Source: Treponema sp. UBA4873 (GTDB lineage: Bacteria > Spirochaetota > Spirochaetia > Treponematales > Treponemataceae). Taken from it: DNA of 64,000 nucleotides. Location of the stretch: positions 62,001-126,000 of the forward strand of contig DHDP01000017.1 in assembly GCA_002399405.1 (NCBI GenBank), in the 5' to 3' direction. A program made the position numbers and the translations under genes. Below are positions 48,718 through 57,491 of the stretch, one piece after another. The notes under the pieces were generated by a model. That model did not search any database. It saw only the letters and a list, made by a program, of their open reading frames with translations, and was not told the DNA's origin. Numbering within the stretch: the stretch's first letter is position 1; each line of letters opens with the position of its first letter.

Positions 48718-50833
48718 CGAGAAGCTCCTTTACGGCCTGTACCAGGTTGCCGCGCTGGAAATCCGACTTTACGATAAAAGCCTGAACACCCGCATCCATG
48801 AACTGAGCCTTCACTTCCGGGTCGTACACTGCCGAGACGATAATAACAGGAGTATCCGCATATTCCTCAAGCCGTCTGATATTATTAACAAGAACGAGAC
48901 CATCCATCCGGGGCATCTTGATGTCGGTAACGACGGCATCCATATGTCTCGCCCGCATTTTATCGAGCGCGTCTATGCCGTCGACGGCGGTTTCCACCTG
49001 ATAGCCGCTTGCCTCAAAGATCGTCTTCTCTATCTGCCTCGTCGTATTGGAATCATCGACCACAAGAACCGTATATATCCGGCGTTCGTTTTTCGCTTCA
49101 TATTTTTTTATATCATACGCAGGCAAAGTCCGTAACCGGCTCATAATTTCAGGGATGTGCAGAATGGGGATGATTGCGTAATTTTCGTCGAATACAATTC
49201 CCTCCAGCGCGCCGAAATCCCGCATGAGCGGCGGCAGCGGTTTTACCACGACGTTCACGTATTGTTCTATCCGGTCCACTACGACGGCAAGCTGTTTTTC
49301 CAGATATTCCACGACAATGACCGAAGATGCAGTCTCGGTTTTTGCACCGCCGAGTATCGAGGACAGATAATATACCGGAATCAGCTGGTCGTGAACCGTT
49401 ATGACAGTCTGATTCTGCATATCTATAAAGCGTTCGGCGGAAACCGCCGTAATTTCGGTAATATAGTGGGACGGGATAAGAAATTTCCGTTCCCCCGCAT
49501 ACACAAAAAGTCCCTGCTGCGTCGCAAGTGAAAGCGGAATTGTCAGTTCAAACTCGGTGCCTTCATGAAGTTTCGACCGCAGTCGTATCTTTCCCTTTAT
49601 TTTTTCCATACTGGTCCGGACGATATCGAGGCCGACGCCGCGTCCTGAAAGAGCCGTCGTCTCTTCCCTTGTGGAAAACCCCGACAGGAACAGATACTGC
49701 TGCAGTCCCCGTTCATCCATTTCCGCAATCGCTTTAGCCTGCTCGGGAAACATTCCCTCAGCTTTATCGCGGACTTTATCGTAGCGGATGCCGTTGCCGT
49801 CGTCCGCTACGGTGATTACGACATAGCTTGCAATCTGGCGTGTGTGAACGGAAATAAGTCCCTGCGGATTTTTGCCGAGCGCCCGGCGCTCTTCCGGGCT
49901 TTCAATTCCGTGATCGATGCTGTTGCGTACAAGATGAAGCAGAACATCGTTCAGCTGTTCAAGAATGATTTTGTCAAGCATGGAATCAGTCTGCGGAATA
50001 TCAAACGTTACGTCTTTTCCTAATGCAAGCGCTTCGGATTCTATCGTCTTTTTGAGCGGCGAAAACAGCATGTCGAGCGGCAGCATCCGAAGATCGAGAA
50101 CAAGATGCTGCGTATTCAGCACGGAATTCTCCATGAGCGAGAGGTCCTCTTCAATCTGTTTGCGTATTCTCCGCACTGAATGCTTTATGCCGACGACCCC
50201 GGTATTTTTATCTCCGCTCCCGAGCGACTGTTCGAACAGCTTCAGCTCTTCAAGCTGATGCTTGAGCCGGAACTGCCGCGTAATGAGGTTGTCGAACGAC
50301 TGGATAATCATGTTAATGCGTTCAATGCTTACTCTGATTGTCGTAATATTTCCGAGACTGCGGGTGTCCGTTTCATTTTCACCGGAGGATTCCCCGGCGG
50401 CAGTCTCCTGATTGTTCCGGTCCTCGATCATATCAGTCGAAAAAAGTTCTCCGGCAGCGGCTTTTGCGAAGACCTTGAGGAAAGCGGAAACATCAACGTC
50501 GTCTGTCCCGTCTTCGTGTATATGCGAAAGTCCGCGGCGGACGCAGTCGCCGGTTAAAAAAGAAAGCTGAACAATCTGGTCGTTCAGTTTATATTTCCCC
50601 TGCTGAATTCCTTTGAACACGTCCTCGAGACCGTGCGCCAGCTGCTCAAGTGACGGATAGCCCATCATCCTCGAGGTGCCTTTTACCGTGTGCAGTTCAC
50701 GGAGAACGGATGCAATCATGTCGGAATTCCCGGCGTCGTTTCTGAGGCTGATAACGCAATCGTTTATTGTGTCGATATGCTCGTTCGTTTCGGCAATAAA
50801 ACCTTCAACGAGAACTGATTTGTCAAACTGCAT
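48704..50833 (-). CDS. cheA: Hybrid CheA-type histidine kinase with C-terminal receiver
   Basis: 709 residues. P1/Hpt with the phospho-His48 in ELHTVKGTSRMMG; a short linker in place of a P2 domain; P3 dimerisation helices (about 165-265); the P4 ATPase with HLVRNSIDHGIE (N box), VADDGNGI (G1) and SGRGVGLDIVR (G2); a CheW-like P5 (about 430-570); and a C-terminal receiver with Asp593/594, phosphoacceptor Asp637 (VVTDIKMPRMDG) and Lys689. The layout is that of FrzE/PixL-like kinases, where the built-in receiver stands in for or competes with CheY. It overlaps cheR (11 bp) and the cyclase gene (14 bp). Confidence 0.93.
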   Translation of the reverse strand: MQFDKSVLVEGFIAETNEHIDTINDCVISLRNDAGNSDMIASVLRELHTVKGTSRMMGYPSLEQLAHGLEDVFKGIQQGKYKLNDQIVQLSFLTGDCVRRGLSHIHEDGTDDVDVSAFLKVFAKAAAGELFSTDMIEDRNNQETAAGESSGENETDTRSLGNITTIRVSIERINMIIQSFDNLITRQFRLKHQLEELKLFEQSLGSGDKNTGVVGIKHSVRRIRKQIEEDLSLMENSVLNTQHLVLDLRMLPLDMLFSPLKKTIESEALALGKDVTFDIPQTDSMLDKIILEQLNDVLLHLVRNSIDHGIESPEERRALGKNPQGLISVHTRQIASYVVITVADDGNGIRYDKVRDKAEGMFPEQAKAIAEMDERGLQQYLFLSGFSTREETTALSGRGVGLDIVRTSMEKIKGKIRLRSKLHEGTEFELTIPLSLATQQGLFVYAGERKFLIPSHYITEITAVSAERFIDMQNQTVITVHDQLIPVYYLSSILGGAKTETASSVIVVEYLEKQLAVVVDRIEQYVNVVVKPLPPLMRDFGALEGIVFDENYAIIPILHIPEIMSRLRTLPAYDIKKYEAKNERRIYTVLVVDDSNTTRQIEKTIFEASGYQVETAVDGIDALDKMRARHMDAVVTDIKMPRMDGLVLVNNIRRLEEYADTPVIIVSAVYDPEVKAQFMDAGVQAFIVKSDFQRGNLVQAVKELLGEEY

Positions 50834-52211
50834 GGCTCTTTCCTTTTTTCAGATAAACGGTGCACAGCGTGTAAAAATACGACGGACTGAACGACTCGAC
50901 AAGAAAATTATAACACGTTTTCTGCTGTTCTATGTATTTTTCCAGCACTTTCGCACATTCCGAAAAAGCTTTTACTGCTTCTTTTTCATTTCCCTGTTCT
51001 TTGTACAACAATCCGAGCTGCAGCGACGCGGGCCAGAATGCACGGTTAAGCAGGAAGGCTTTTAAAAACAGACCGGCAGCTTCCCCGATCTTTCCCTCCT
51101 CTTTTGAAATAACGGCAGAATAATAAAACCGGTATTCAAGTTCCGCGGGGCCGCACGAACACGATGAAAGCAGTTTACGGGCATCGTCCAAATTGTGTCT
51201 GTCTATCGCCGCGAGTATCTTCCCGCCGAGCAGCCTGAGCGGAACGGCATCGGAACAGGCAGACGGAGCTCCGGCGTTTTCCGATGCCGCCTGTCTGACA
51301 GGAGCAGAATGATGTTCCGCCTGCTGTTTCCGGGATTTCCGGTACGAGGGTTCGTCTCCCGCAGAAACGGCGCGGCTGCTTCTGCTTTTGTGGTACACAA
51401 CGGGTGCCGCTGCATCAGCTTTCCGGAAAAAATAAACGGCGCCGCAGTGTTCTTTTATGAGGGGAATTCCTGACCTGCTTACGTCGATGCCTGCGATCTC
51501 GTTCATTGAAAAAAACAGGAGCCCGCCCGGCCTGATACAGCGCGCAAGATTGCTGATGATGCGGTTCTGCGTTTTCCTGTTAAAATAAATAAAAACGTTG
51601 CGCACGAATACAATATCGGCGCTTTCTTCCGGTATCGGTCCGCTTCCTGTTCCGGCCAGATTATATTCGGAAACGTGAATACCTGCGAGAATTGCGCTGT
51701 CAACAGTATAGCTGCCGGACTCGCGCCGCCCGAACTGTTCGAGCAGTCCGTGGAACCGGCTTCCGTCTGTTCTGAAAGATCCCTGCGTATATACACCTCC
51801 GCGCAGAACAGAAAGCGCGGATCCATCGATATCCGAAGCGTATACGTCCGCGTCTATTCCGCAGCTGCGCGCCAGCACGGCAAGCGAGACGGGCTCTTCA
51901 CCTGTCGCACAGCATGCGCTCCATAGTACCATGCGTCTGCCCGCATATTCGGGAAATACCCGGTCGCGTAGATATTCGAACTGACGGTCCTCCCGAAAAA
52001 AATACGTTTCGTTTATTGCCGCTTCATCTATCACGAGAGACAGCTCGGACGGCGTGCCGGCGAGATACCGGCAGTATGCGTCCGAGCCCATATGCAGTTC
52101 ATTCATCCGCTTCTGCACGTACGACCGGACGCAGTTCAGGTGAGTTCCGCGTACCTGCAGGCCGCTGTGGGATTCGATAATATCAAAAAGACACTGATCA
52201 GTCTTATCCAT
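50823..52211 (-). CDS. cheR: CheR-type methyltransferase with TPR tail
   Basis: 462 residues. Residues 1-270 form the CheR SAM-dependent methyltransferase: the helical N-terminal part, NETYFFREDRQFEYLRD, WSACCATGEEPVSLAVLA (SAM loop), DIVFVRNVFIYFNRKTQNRII and PGGLLFFSMNE. After a low-complexity linker (about 270-325) come TPR-like helices (AGLFLKAFLLNRAFWPASLQLGLLYKEQGNEKEAVKAFSECAKVL). TPR-bearing CheR proteins usually serve specialised, non-flagellar arrays. It methylates receptor glutamates, probably of the four receptors in the same operon. Overlaps cheB by 8 bp. Confidence 0.92.
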   Translation of the reverse strand: MDKTDQCLFDIIESHSGLQVRGTHLNCVRSYVQKRMNELHMGSDAYCRYLAGTPSELSLVIDEAAINETYFFREDRQFEYLRDRVFPEYAGRRMVLWSACCATGEEPVSLAVLARSCGIDADVYASDIDGSALSVLRGGVYTQGSFRTDGSRFHGLLEQFGRRESGSYTVDSAILAGIHVSEYNLAGTGSGPIPEESADIVFVRNVFIYFNRKTQNRIISNLARCIRPGGLLFFSMNEIAGIDVSRSGIPLIKEHCGAVYFFRKADAAAPVVYHKSRSSRAVSAGDEPSYRKSRKQQAEHHSAPVRQAASENAGAPSACSDAVPLRLLGGKILAAIDRHNLDDARKLLSSCSCGPAELEYRFYYSAVISKEEGKIGEAAGLFLKAFLLNRAFWPASLQLGLLYKEQGNEKEAVKAFSECAKVLEKYIEQQKTCYNFLVESFSPSYFYTLCTVYLKKGKSHAV

Positions 52212-53361
52212 ACTTTTTGACTCCGAGACGGCTGCGGAGAAAATCAGGCATCAGCCCAAGCGGGACAATCGCACTTGCAGCGCCGCATTTAATGGCCGCG
52301 CGCGGCATGCCGAAGACGGTGCACGTCCGCGCCGATTCCGCGACAGTATAGCCTCCGGCTTCCACAATACGTTTGCAGCCGTCGGCACCGTCCCGTCCCA
52401 TCCCCGTAAGAAGCACTGCCAGTATGCGGCTGTGAAAAACATCGGCTGCGCTGAAAAAAAGCCGGTCGACTGCCGGTTTCAGAAAATGCAAGGGCGGCTC
52501 ATCGCTCAGGGCAATCACGCAGCCGGCTGTATTTTCAGGAAACGGCCGCACAATCAGATGGCGGTCGGCGGGAGCAAGGTATGCACGGCCCCTCAGCGGA
52601 ACAGTTCCTTCCTTCGCAATTTCCACATGCATGCCGGTGCTTTCGTTAAGCCATCCGGCAAAATGAGTATCGAACGAAGAATCAATATGCTGTGTGATAA
52701 GCACGGGAAGCGGAAAAGATGGTCCGAGTCCGGACAGCAGCTGCCGTAACGCGGCAGGACCTCCCGTGGAAGCACCCGCAAGCAGAATGCGATAGTCTCC
52801 CGGGGTCTGCGGAAGCGCAGGATTCAGATACGGGCGGTCTTCCGGTAATGAAGCAGCCGCATCTTCATCAGATTCCGCCTCTGAGCATTTGCAGCCGGAA
52901 AACGATTTCCTGCTCCCCGCTTTTGCACCTTCAGGAACAAAAGCGGCGGCAGGCACCCGTCCGGCGGCAGATGCATAATGACTTTCACCGAGCGCAGCAA
53001 GCCTGTCGCAGAACAATTTCATCATACCGGGAGTTATAACGGACAGATCCGGCTTTGAAATAACCTCAAGCGCTCCCGCCTGAATACAGCGGTACCCCAT
53101 GGCCGCGCTGTCCGCCGTCGTAAAGATGACGACTGCGGGGCTGCTGGTTTTGAGAATCCGCTTCGTCGCTTCGATGCCGTCCATAATCGGCATATTTATG
53201 TCCATGATTATGAGATCAGGGGAAAGCTTTTCGTTGCATCTGACGGCATCTTCTCCGTTCGACGCCTCGCCGGCAATTTCAAAACGGACGTCGTTCTCCA
53301 TCACCTGCCTGACCATAGCCCGCACAACCGCGGAATCATCGGCAATCAGTACGCGTATCAT
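52204..53361 (-). CDS. cheB: CheB-type receiver/methylesterase
   Basis: 385 residues. N-terminal receiver with IADDS, phosphoacceptor Asp54 (LIIMDINMPIMDG), then a long low-complexity linker (about 140-190) and the CheB esterase with the catalytic Ser in LAGASTGGPAALR, His in LITQHID and Asp in LLTGMGRDGADG. It removes receptor methyl groups when phosphorylated by CheA. Its receiver keeps the full active site, in contrast to the cyclase receiver. Overlaps the divergent cheW (4 bp) and cheR (8 bp). Confidence 0.93.
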   Translation of the reverse strand: MIRVLIADDSAVVRAMVRQVMENDVRFEIAGEASNGEDAVRCNEKLSPDLIIMDINMPIMDGIEATKRILKTSSPAVVIFTTADSAAMGYRCIQAGALEVISKPDLSVITPGMMKLFCDRLAALGESHYASAAGRVPAAAFVPEGAKAGSRKSFSGCKCSEAESDEDAAASLPEDRPYLNPALPQTPGDYRILLAGASTGGPAALRQLLSGLGPSFPLPVLITQHIDSSFDTHFAGWLNESTGMHVEIAKEGTVPLRGRAYLAPADRHLIVRPFPENTAGCVIALSDEPPLHFLKPAVDRLFFSAADVFHSRILAVLLTGMGRDGADGCKRIVEAGGYTVAESARTCTVFGMPRAAIKCGAASAIVPLGLMPDFLRSRLGVKKYG

Positions 53362-53774
53362 GCATCCGCTCCCGATTTTTCCGCAAGTTTCTGCACGTCG
53401 ACTACATACTGAATCCGGTCATGCTGAAATCTGAATGCAATAATTCCGCTGCTGAGGAGAAACCCGCCGGCAAGGCCCGATACGGGGCGGAATTCCGACA
53501 GCGCAATTTCCGTCATCGAGGGGACAGCTTCCGTCTGAACAGCATAATCGTACGTTCCATTCAGTATGAGCGTACAGTTCAAACTGCCGGATATGGTAAA
53601 ACCGAATTTTTTTTCCAGAATCCCGTCGAAATTCAACGGACGGATGAACGCGTCGTTCCACTTGATTTCAGCTGCCGCATCCGCACCGTATCTGCACTCG
53701 AGAACGGCCTCACGCGGAAAAAGAATATCGTATTTCCCGAAAGAAAGACAGGCAAACCATTCAGCTGTTTTCAA
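53358..53774 (-). CDS. Divergent CheW-like adaptor
   Basis: 138 residues. Predicted all-beta with CheW-like spacing: EWFACLSFGKYDILFPREAVLECRYG at the N-terminus, then NCTLILNGTYDYAVQTEAV and IIAFRFQHDRIQYVVDV. The conserved G.....RG..I core is not recognisable. Position between cheW and cheB and the SH3-like beta pattern support a diverged CheW. It may be a scaffold specific to this array. Overlaps its neighbours by 14 bp and 4 bp. Confidence 0.6.
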   Translation of the reverse strand: MKTAEWFACLSFGKYDILFPREAVLECRYGADAAAEIKWNDAFIRPLNFDGILEKKFGFTISGSLNCTLILNGTYDYAVQTEAVPSMTEIALSEFRPVSGLAGGFLLSSGIIAFRFQHDRIQYVVDVQKLAEKSGADA

Positions 53775-54252
53775 GATCCGTCCTAATTTTACCGATTATA
53801 CCGGTCACATTAAGTACGGAAGCCGTTATCAGGTCATAACTGACAGCCCCGCAAAAATAATCACTTCGGGATGCATCCGACAATTTTTTTAAATCGTTCT
53901 CGCCGGCCGTATGAAATTCCCTTATTTCGGATATTCTGAGCGCTATATCGTTGTCGTCATTGAGAATAAGAAACAGATTTTCAGACAATTCTTCATTCCC
54001 GAGAAACGAGGAAATATCTACAACTGTATACGGATCCCCGTGCCTGTTCAGAACGCCTTTGATGTACGCAGGGACAAACGGCAGCGGATATATTTCCGTG
54101 TTCCGCACTATCTCGCGTACTTCCCCCGGTTCCAGCGCAAACGTATCTTTCCCCGCCGTGAATATCAGCCAGGTGATATTTTTTGCGCCGGGGACAGTCG
54201 TTTCCGCCTCTTTCTGATTAGTGCGAATCTGCTGATAGAGCTCAGTATCCAT
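53761..54252 (-). CDS. cheW: CheW-type adaptor (first gene of the chemosensory operon)
   Basis: 163 residues. TWLIFTAGKDTFALEPGEVREIVRNTEIYPLPFVPAYIKGVLNRHGDPYTVVDISSFLG is a clear CheW domain (canonical: P..P.YI.G..N.RG...PV.DL...). It should bridge CheA P5 and the receptor tips. The ATG is 6 bp downstream of a consensus TATAAT and has no Shine-Dalgarno sequence, so the whole ten-gene mRNA would begin leaderless here. Confidence 0.88.
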   Translation of the reverse strand: MDTELYQQIRTNQKEAETTVPGAKNITWLIFTAGKDTFALEPGEVREIVRNTEIYPLPFVPAYIKGVLNRHGDPYTVVDISSFLGNEELSENLFLILNDDNDIALRISEIREFHTAGENDLKKLSDASRSDYFCGAVSYDLITASVLNVTGIIGKIRTDLENS

Positions 54253-54258
54253 GCTTCA

Positions 54259-54287
54259 ATTATACAGCCGATATTACGCGTTTACAA
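54259..54287 (-). promoter_or_regulatory. Promoter of the chemosensory-cyclase operon (leaderless type)
   Basis: Minus-strand TTGTAA (54287-54282), 17 bp, TATAAT (54264-54259), then 6 bp to the cheW ATG. No other convincing promoter is seen in the following 14.6 kb of overlapping genes. The divergent gap 54288-54409 also holds CATACGTATG (54294-54303) and a nearby CGTATG. Confidence 0.7.
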
Positions 54288-54409
54288 GGCTTCCATACGT
54301 ATGTATTAAAATCGTATGCAAATCATATTTTACTAAAAAACACTGTCTTTTTAGGAAAATCCCCCGTATACTTTAAACAAATCCCGCATATGAGGGTACG
54401 GAGGTATTT

Positions 54410-56878
54410 ATGGCGGAAAAGAGAAAAGTGATTATAGTCGGCGGCGTCGCAGGAGGTGCTTCAACTGCAACACGGCTGCGCAGGCTCGACGAACAGGCGG
54501 AAATCATCATGCTGGAACGAGGGGGATACGTGTCGTTCGCAAACTGCGGACTTCCCTATTACATCGGCGGAGTGATAACCGACCGCTCTCTGCTGACTGT
54601 TCAGAAACCTGAGGATTTCAGGGATTCTTTCAACATCGACGTGCGGCTGCATCAGGAAGTGACTGCCGTCGACACAGGCCGTAAAACGGTAACAATACAC
54701 GATTCTGTCGAAAACAGAACATACACAGAGTCGTACACGCATCTGGTCCTTGCGACGGGAGCTTCTCCCGTAAAACTGCCGGTGGAAGGCGCCGGCTCTC
54801 CGCGCGTCTTTACGCTCCGTACGATTCCCGATACTGATGCGATCAGGCAGTTTATTGCAGATAAAAAACCGGAAAGCGCCGTCGTGATGGGCGGCGGATT
54901 CATCGGTGTTGAAACGGCTGAAAACCTGCATCTTGCGGGACTTAAAGTGACGATCGCGGAAATGCTTCCTCAGCTCGTCGCTCCGCTCGATCCCGACATG
55001 ATGGCTGAGGTGCACGCATACATACGGAAAAAAGGTATCGACCTTGAGCTCGGAAAGGGTGTAAGCGGAATTGCGGACGACGGAACAAAACTCCGCCTCA
55101 CGCTTTCCGACGGCAGTACGATTGAAACTGACATGCTCATTATGGCCGTTGGAGTGCGCCCCGACACGAAGCTCGCGCAGGACGCCGGCATAAAAGTAAA
55201 CGCGAAGGGCGCAATCGTAACGGACAGCCGCATGATGACGTCCGTCCCCGACGTATACGCAGTCGGAGACGATGCGGAAGTAGCGGACAGCGTCACAGGC
55301 GGCAGAACGTACGTCGCGCTCGCGGGCCCCGCAAACCGCGAAGGCCGCGTTGCAGCCGATGCAATCTGCGGCGTACAGAGCGAGTATCCGGGTTCGCAGG
55401 GCTCCTCTATTCTGAAAATATTCGACATGACTGTGGCTTCCACCGGGATTAACGAAAAGACGGCACGGAAACTCGGCATCGATTACGACGCGGCGGTTAC
55501 ATGGTCTGCGGAGCACGCCTCGTATTATCCGGGCGCGACGTACATGGCAATAAAAACCGTATTTGAAAAGAAAACGGGCCGGCTGCTCGGCGCACAGATT
55601 ACCGGTTTCCGCGGCGTCGACAAACGGTGCGACGTATTCGCGACGGCAATCCGTGCTAAGATGACGGCAGGCGAAATAGCGGAACTCGACCTCTGCTACG
55701 CACCGCCGTTCGGCTCCGCAAAAGATCCGGTAAACATGGCGGGATTCGTCATGGAGAACATCGTAACGGGCAGAATGAAGCAGATCCGCATTGAGGAAGT
55801 CGACGCGCTCCCGCGCGACGGAAGCGTATATTTAGTGGACGTACGCGATAAAGTTGCGTTTGACAGCGGTCACATGGAAGGCTTTGAAAACATCCCGCTC
55901 AGGGACGTCCGCAGCCGGATACCGTCTATGGATAAAACAAAAAAGGTCTATGTCAGCTGTAAAATCGGTCTTACGGCGTACACGGCTTCCCGCATTTTCG
56001 TGCAGAACGGGTTCGACGCGTATGTCATTTCCGGCGGCTACAGGCTGTACCGCGCGATGTACGGGAAACAGACGGGCCCTTTTGAGCCCGACGGCACCGG
56101 GGCAAAACCGCAGACGGAGACCGCGTTTTCCGGTGCCGCGCAGGCCGATACAGTCATCGTAGACGCATGCGGGCTTCAGTGCCCCGGGCCGATCGTAAAA
56201 CTTTCCGCCGCCCTCAGAACGGCGGCACCCGGCAGCGTTATCCTGATAACCGCAAGCGACCCGGCGTTTCCCGAAGACGCCGAAAATTTCTGCAGACAGA
56301 CAGGCAATCCGCTGCTGTCTTCCGACGAAAAAGCCGGCATATGTACGCTGAAAATACGGAAGGCATCATGTGAAGCGCCCGTGCAGCCTGCTGCAGGGCC
56401 GGCCGGCGGCACGAATAAAAACATCATTGTGTTTTCAGGCGATCTTGACAAGGCAATCGCGTCGTTCATCATCGCGAACACGGCGGCGGCAATGGGACGG
56501 AAAGTCACGATGTTCTTTACATTCTGGGGCCTGAACATACTGCGCAAACCGAACAAAGTCCGCGTTGCAAAAGACGTTGTCTCGAAGATGTTCGGAAAAA
56601 TGATGCCGCGCGGCTCCGAAAAACTCGGCCTTTCCCGGATGAACATGATGGGCATGGGCCCCAAAATGATACGCAGCGTGATGAAAAAAAAGAACATAGA
56701 CAGTCTCGAGCAGATGATTGCGCTCGCGCAGAAGAACGGAGTCGAACTCGACGCATGCTCCATGAGCATGGACGTCATGGGCATAAAAAAGGAAGAGCTC
56801 ATAGACGGCGTTAAAATGGTCGGTGCGGCGACGATGCTCGCGAACGCCGAAGTATCCGACATGTCCCTGTTCATCTGA
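54410..56878 (+). CDS. CoA-disulfide reductase-type flavoprotein fused to rhodanese, TusA and DsrE-like domains
   Basis: 822 residues in four parts. (1) About 1-450: FAD/NAD(P) disulfide reductase of the Cdr/Npsr type with GGVAGGASTATRLRR, the single redox Cys in FANCGLPYYIGG, VVMGGGFIGVETAE and VYAVGDDAE. (2) About 460-550: rhodanese with Cys in VSCKIGLTAY. (3) About 580-660: TusA-like with CGLQCPGPIVKL. (4) About 670-822: DsrE/F-like (IIVFSGDLDKAIASFIIANTAAAMGRKVTMFFTFWGLNIL). Enzymes of this build handle CoA disulfide, persulfide or polysulfide and pass sulfane sulfur along. GGAGG lies five bases before the ATG. Confidence 0.92.
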   Translation: MAEKRKVIIVGGVAGGASTATRLRRLDEQAEIIMLERGGYVSFANCGLPYYIGGVITDRSLLTVQKPEDFRDSFNIDVRLHQEVTAVDTGRKTVTIHDSVENRTYTESYTHLVLATGASPVKLPVEGAGSPRVFTLRTIPDTDAIRQFIADKKPESAVVMGGGFIGVETAENLHLAGLKVTIAEMLPQLVAPLDPDMMAEVHAYIRKKGIDLELGKGVSGIADDGTKLRLTLSDGSTIETDMLIMAVGVRPDTKLAQDAGIKVNAKGAIVTDSRMMTSVPDVYAVGDDAEVADSVTGGRTYVALAGPANREGRVAADAICGVQSEYPGSQGSSILKIFDMTVASTGINEKTARKLGIDYDAAVTWSAEHASYYPGATYMAIKTVFEKKTGRLLGAQITGFRGVDKRCDVFATAIRAKMTAGEIAELDLCYAPPFGSAKDPVNMAGFVMENIVTGRMKQIRIEEVDALPRDGSVYLVDVRDKVAFDSGHMEGFENIPLRDVRSRIPSMDKTKKVYVSCKIGLTAYTASRIFVQNGFDAYVISGGYRLYRAMYGKQTGPFEPDGTGAKPQTETAFSGAAQADTVIVDACGLQCPGPIVKLSAALRTAAPGSVILITASDPAFPEDAENFCRQTGNPLLSSDEKAGICTLKIRKASCEAPVQPAAGPAGGTNKNIIVFSGDLDKAIASFIIANTAAAMGRKVTMFFTFWGLNILRKPNKVRVAKDVVSKMFGKMMPRGSEKLGLSRMNMMGMGPKMIRSVMKKKNIDSLEQMIALAQKNGVELDACSMSMDVMGIKKEELIDGVKMVGAATMLANAEVSDMSLFI

Positions 56879-56958
56879 AGCCGGAACAGGATATGTTCTG
56901 ATGCAGTCTGCACTGTGTACACAGTGCGGGCTGCATTTACTCCGGTTCCGTTCCGGCT
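56879..56958 (+). terminator. Nested palindrome after the CoA-disulfide reductase gene
   Basis: Outer arms AGCCGGAAC/GTTCCGGCT (56879-56887, 56950-56958) enclose ATGCAG-TCT-GCACTGTG-TA-CACAGTGC-GGG-CTGCAT (56901-56936), whose centre is an 18-bp perfect palindrome. It may act as a terminator or protein-binding site; there is no T-run. Confidence 0.5.
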
Positions 56959-56996
56959 CTCTGTTAATACCGCCAGAAAAGTTGTATATTTGAAAC

Positions 56997-57446
56997 ATGC
57001 GAAGCAGTATCTATCATACGGAAACGAAGGATCTGGTATTAGAGTGTCTCAAAGAGCAGAAGGAGCGGAATCTGTCCGTTCTGGATATTATGGCGTATCT
57101 CAAAGAGCACGGAAGTACGGCAAATATTACGACAGTCTACCGCATCCTCGACAAATTCGAAGAAGACAATACTGTTATGAGGCACGGTGCGGAAGACGGC
57201 AAGAAAGCTTTGTTTCAGTATATAGAGCCGCAGGCCGGCTGCATGCACCACCTGCACGTCCAGTGTACGCAGTGCGGAAGAATCATTCATCTTGACTGCG
57301 ATACGATGGAAAAAGCAATACAGCATATTTCGAAAGAACACGGCATTGAAATAACCTGTTCGGCATCACTTCTGTACGGCATCTGCAGCGACTGTCTCAA
57401 AAAAAGAGAAAAAGCTGTTGACAAATCGGAAGAAAAGAAGCTATAA
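56997..57446 (+). CDS. zur: Fur-family zinc-uptake regulator
   Basis: 149 residues. Winged helix with STANITTVYRILDKFEEDNTVMRH, the metal site HHLHVQC (84-90), and two structural zinc CxxC pairs (Cys90/93 and Cys130/133). Assigned to Zur rather than Fur or PerR by its place directly ahead of znuACB. The ATG lies 6 bp after TATATT with no Shine-Dalgarno sequence. Likely targets are the boxes at 57466 and 35273. Confidence 0.88.
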   Translation: MRSSIYHTETKDLVLECLKEQKERNLSVLDIMAYLKEHGSTANITTVYRILDKFEEDNTVMRHGAEDGKKALFQYIEPQAGCMHHLHVQCTQCGRIIHLDCDTMEKAIQHISKEHGIEITCSASLLYGICSDCLKKREKAVDKSEEKKL

Positions 57447-57480
57447 CAAAAAAACGCAAATCGCTTGCAAATTAGTTACA
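57418..57480 (+). promoter_or_regulatory. Promoter and Zur-like box of znuACB
   Basis: TTGACA (57418-57423), 18 bp, TATAAC (57442-57447), within the last codons of zur. The box TGCAAAT-T-AGTTACA (57466-57480) matches 5 of 7 pairs between its arms and shares the whole left half-site with 35275-35281. It starts about 12 bp downstream of the predicted start site, the same geometry as at the permease/DUF1980 operon. Confidence 0.65.
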
Positions 57481-57491
57481 GGAGCATCTCT

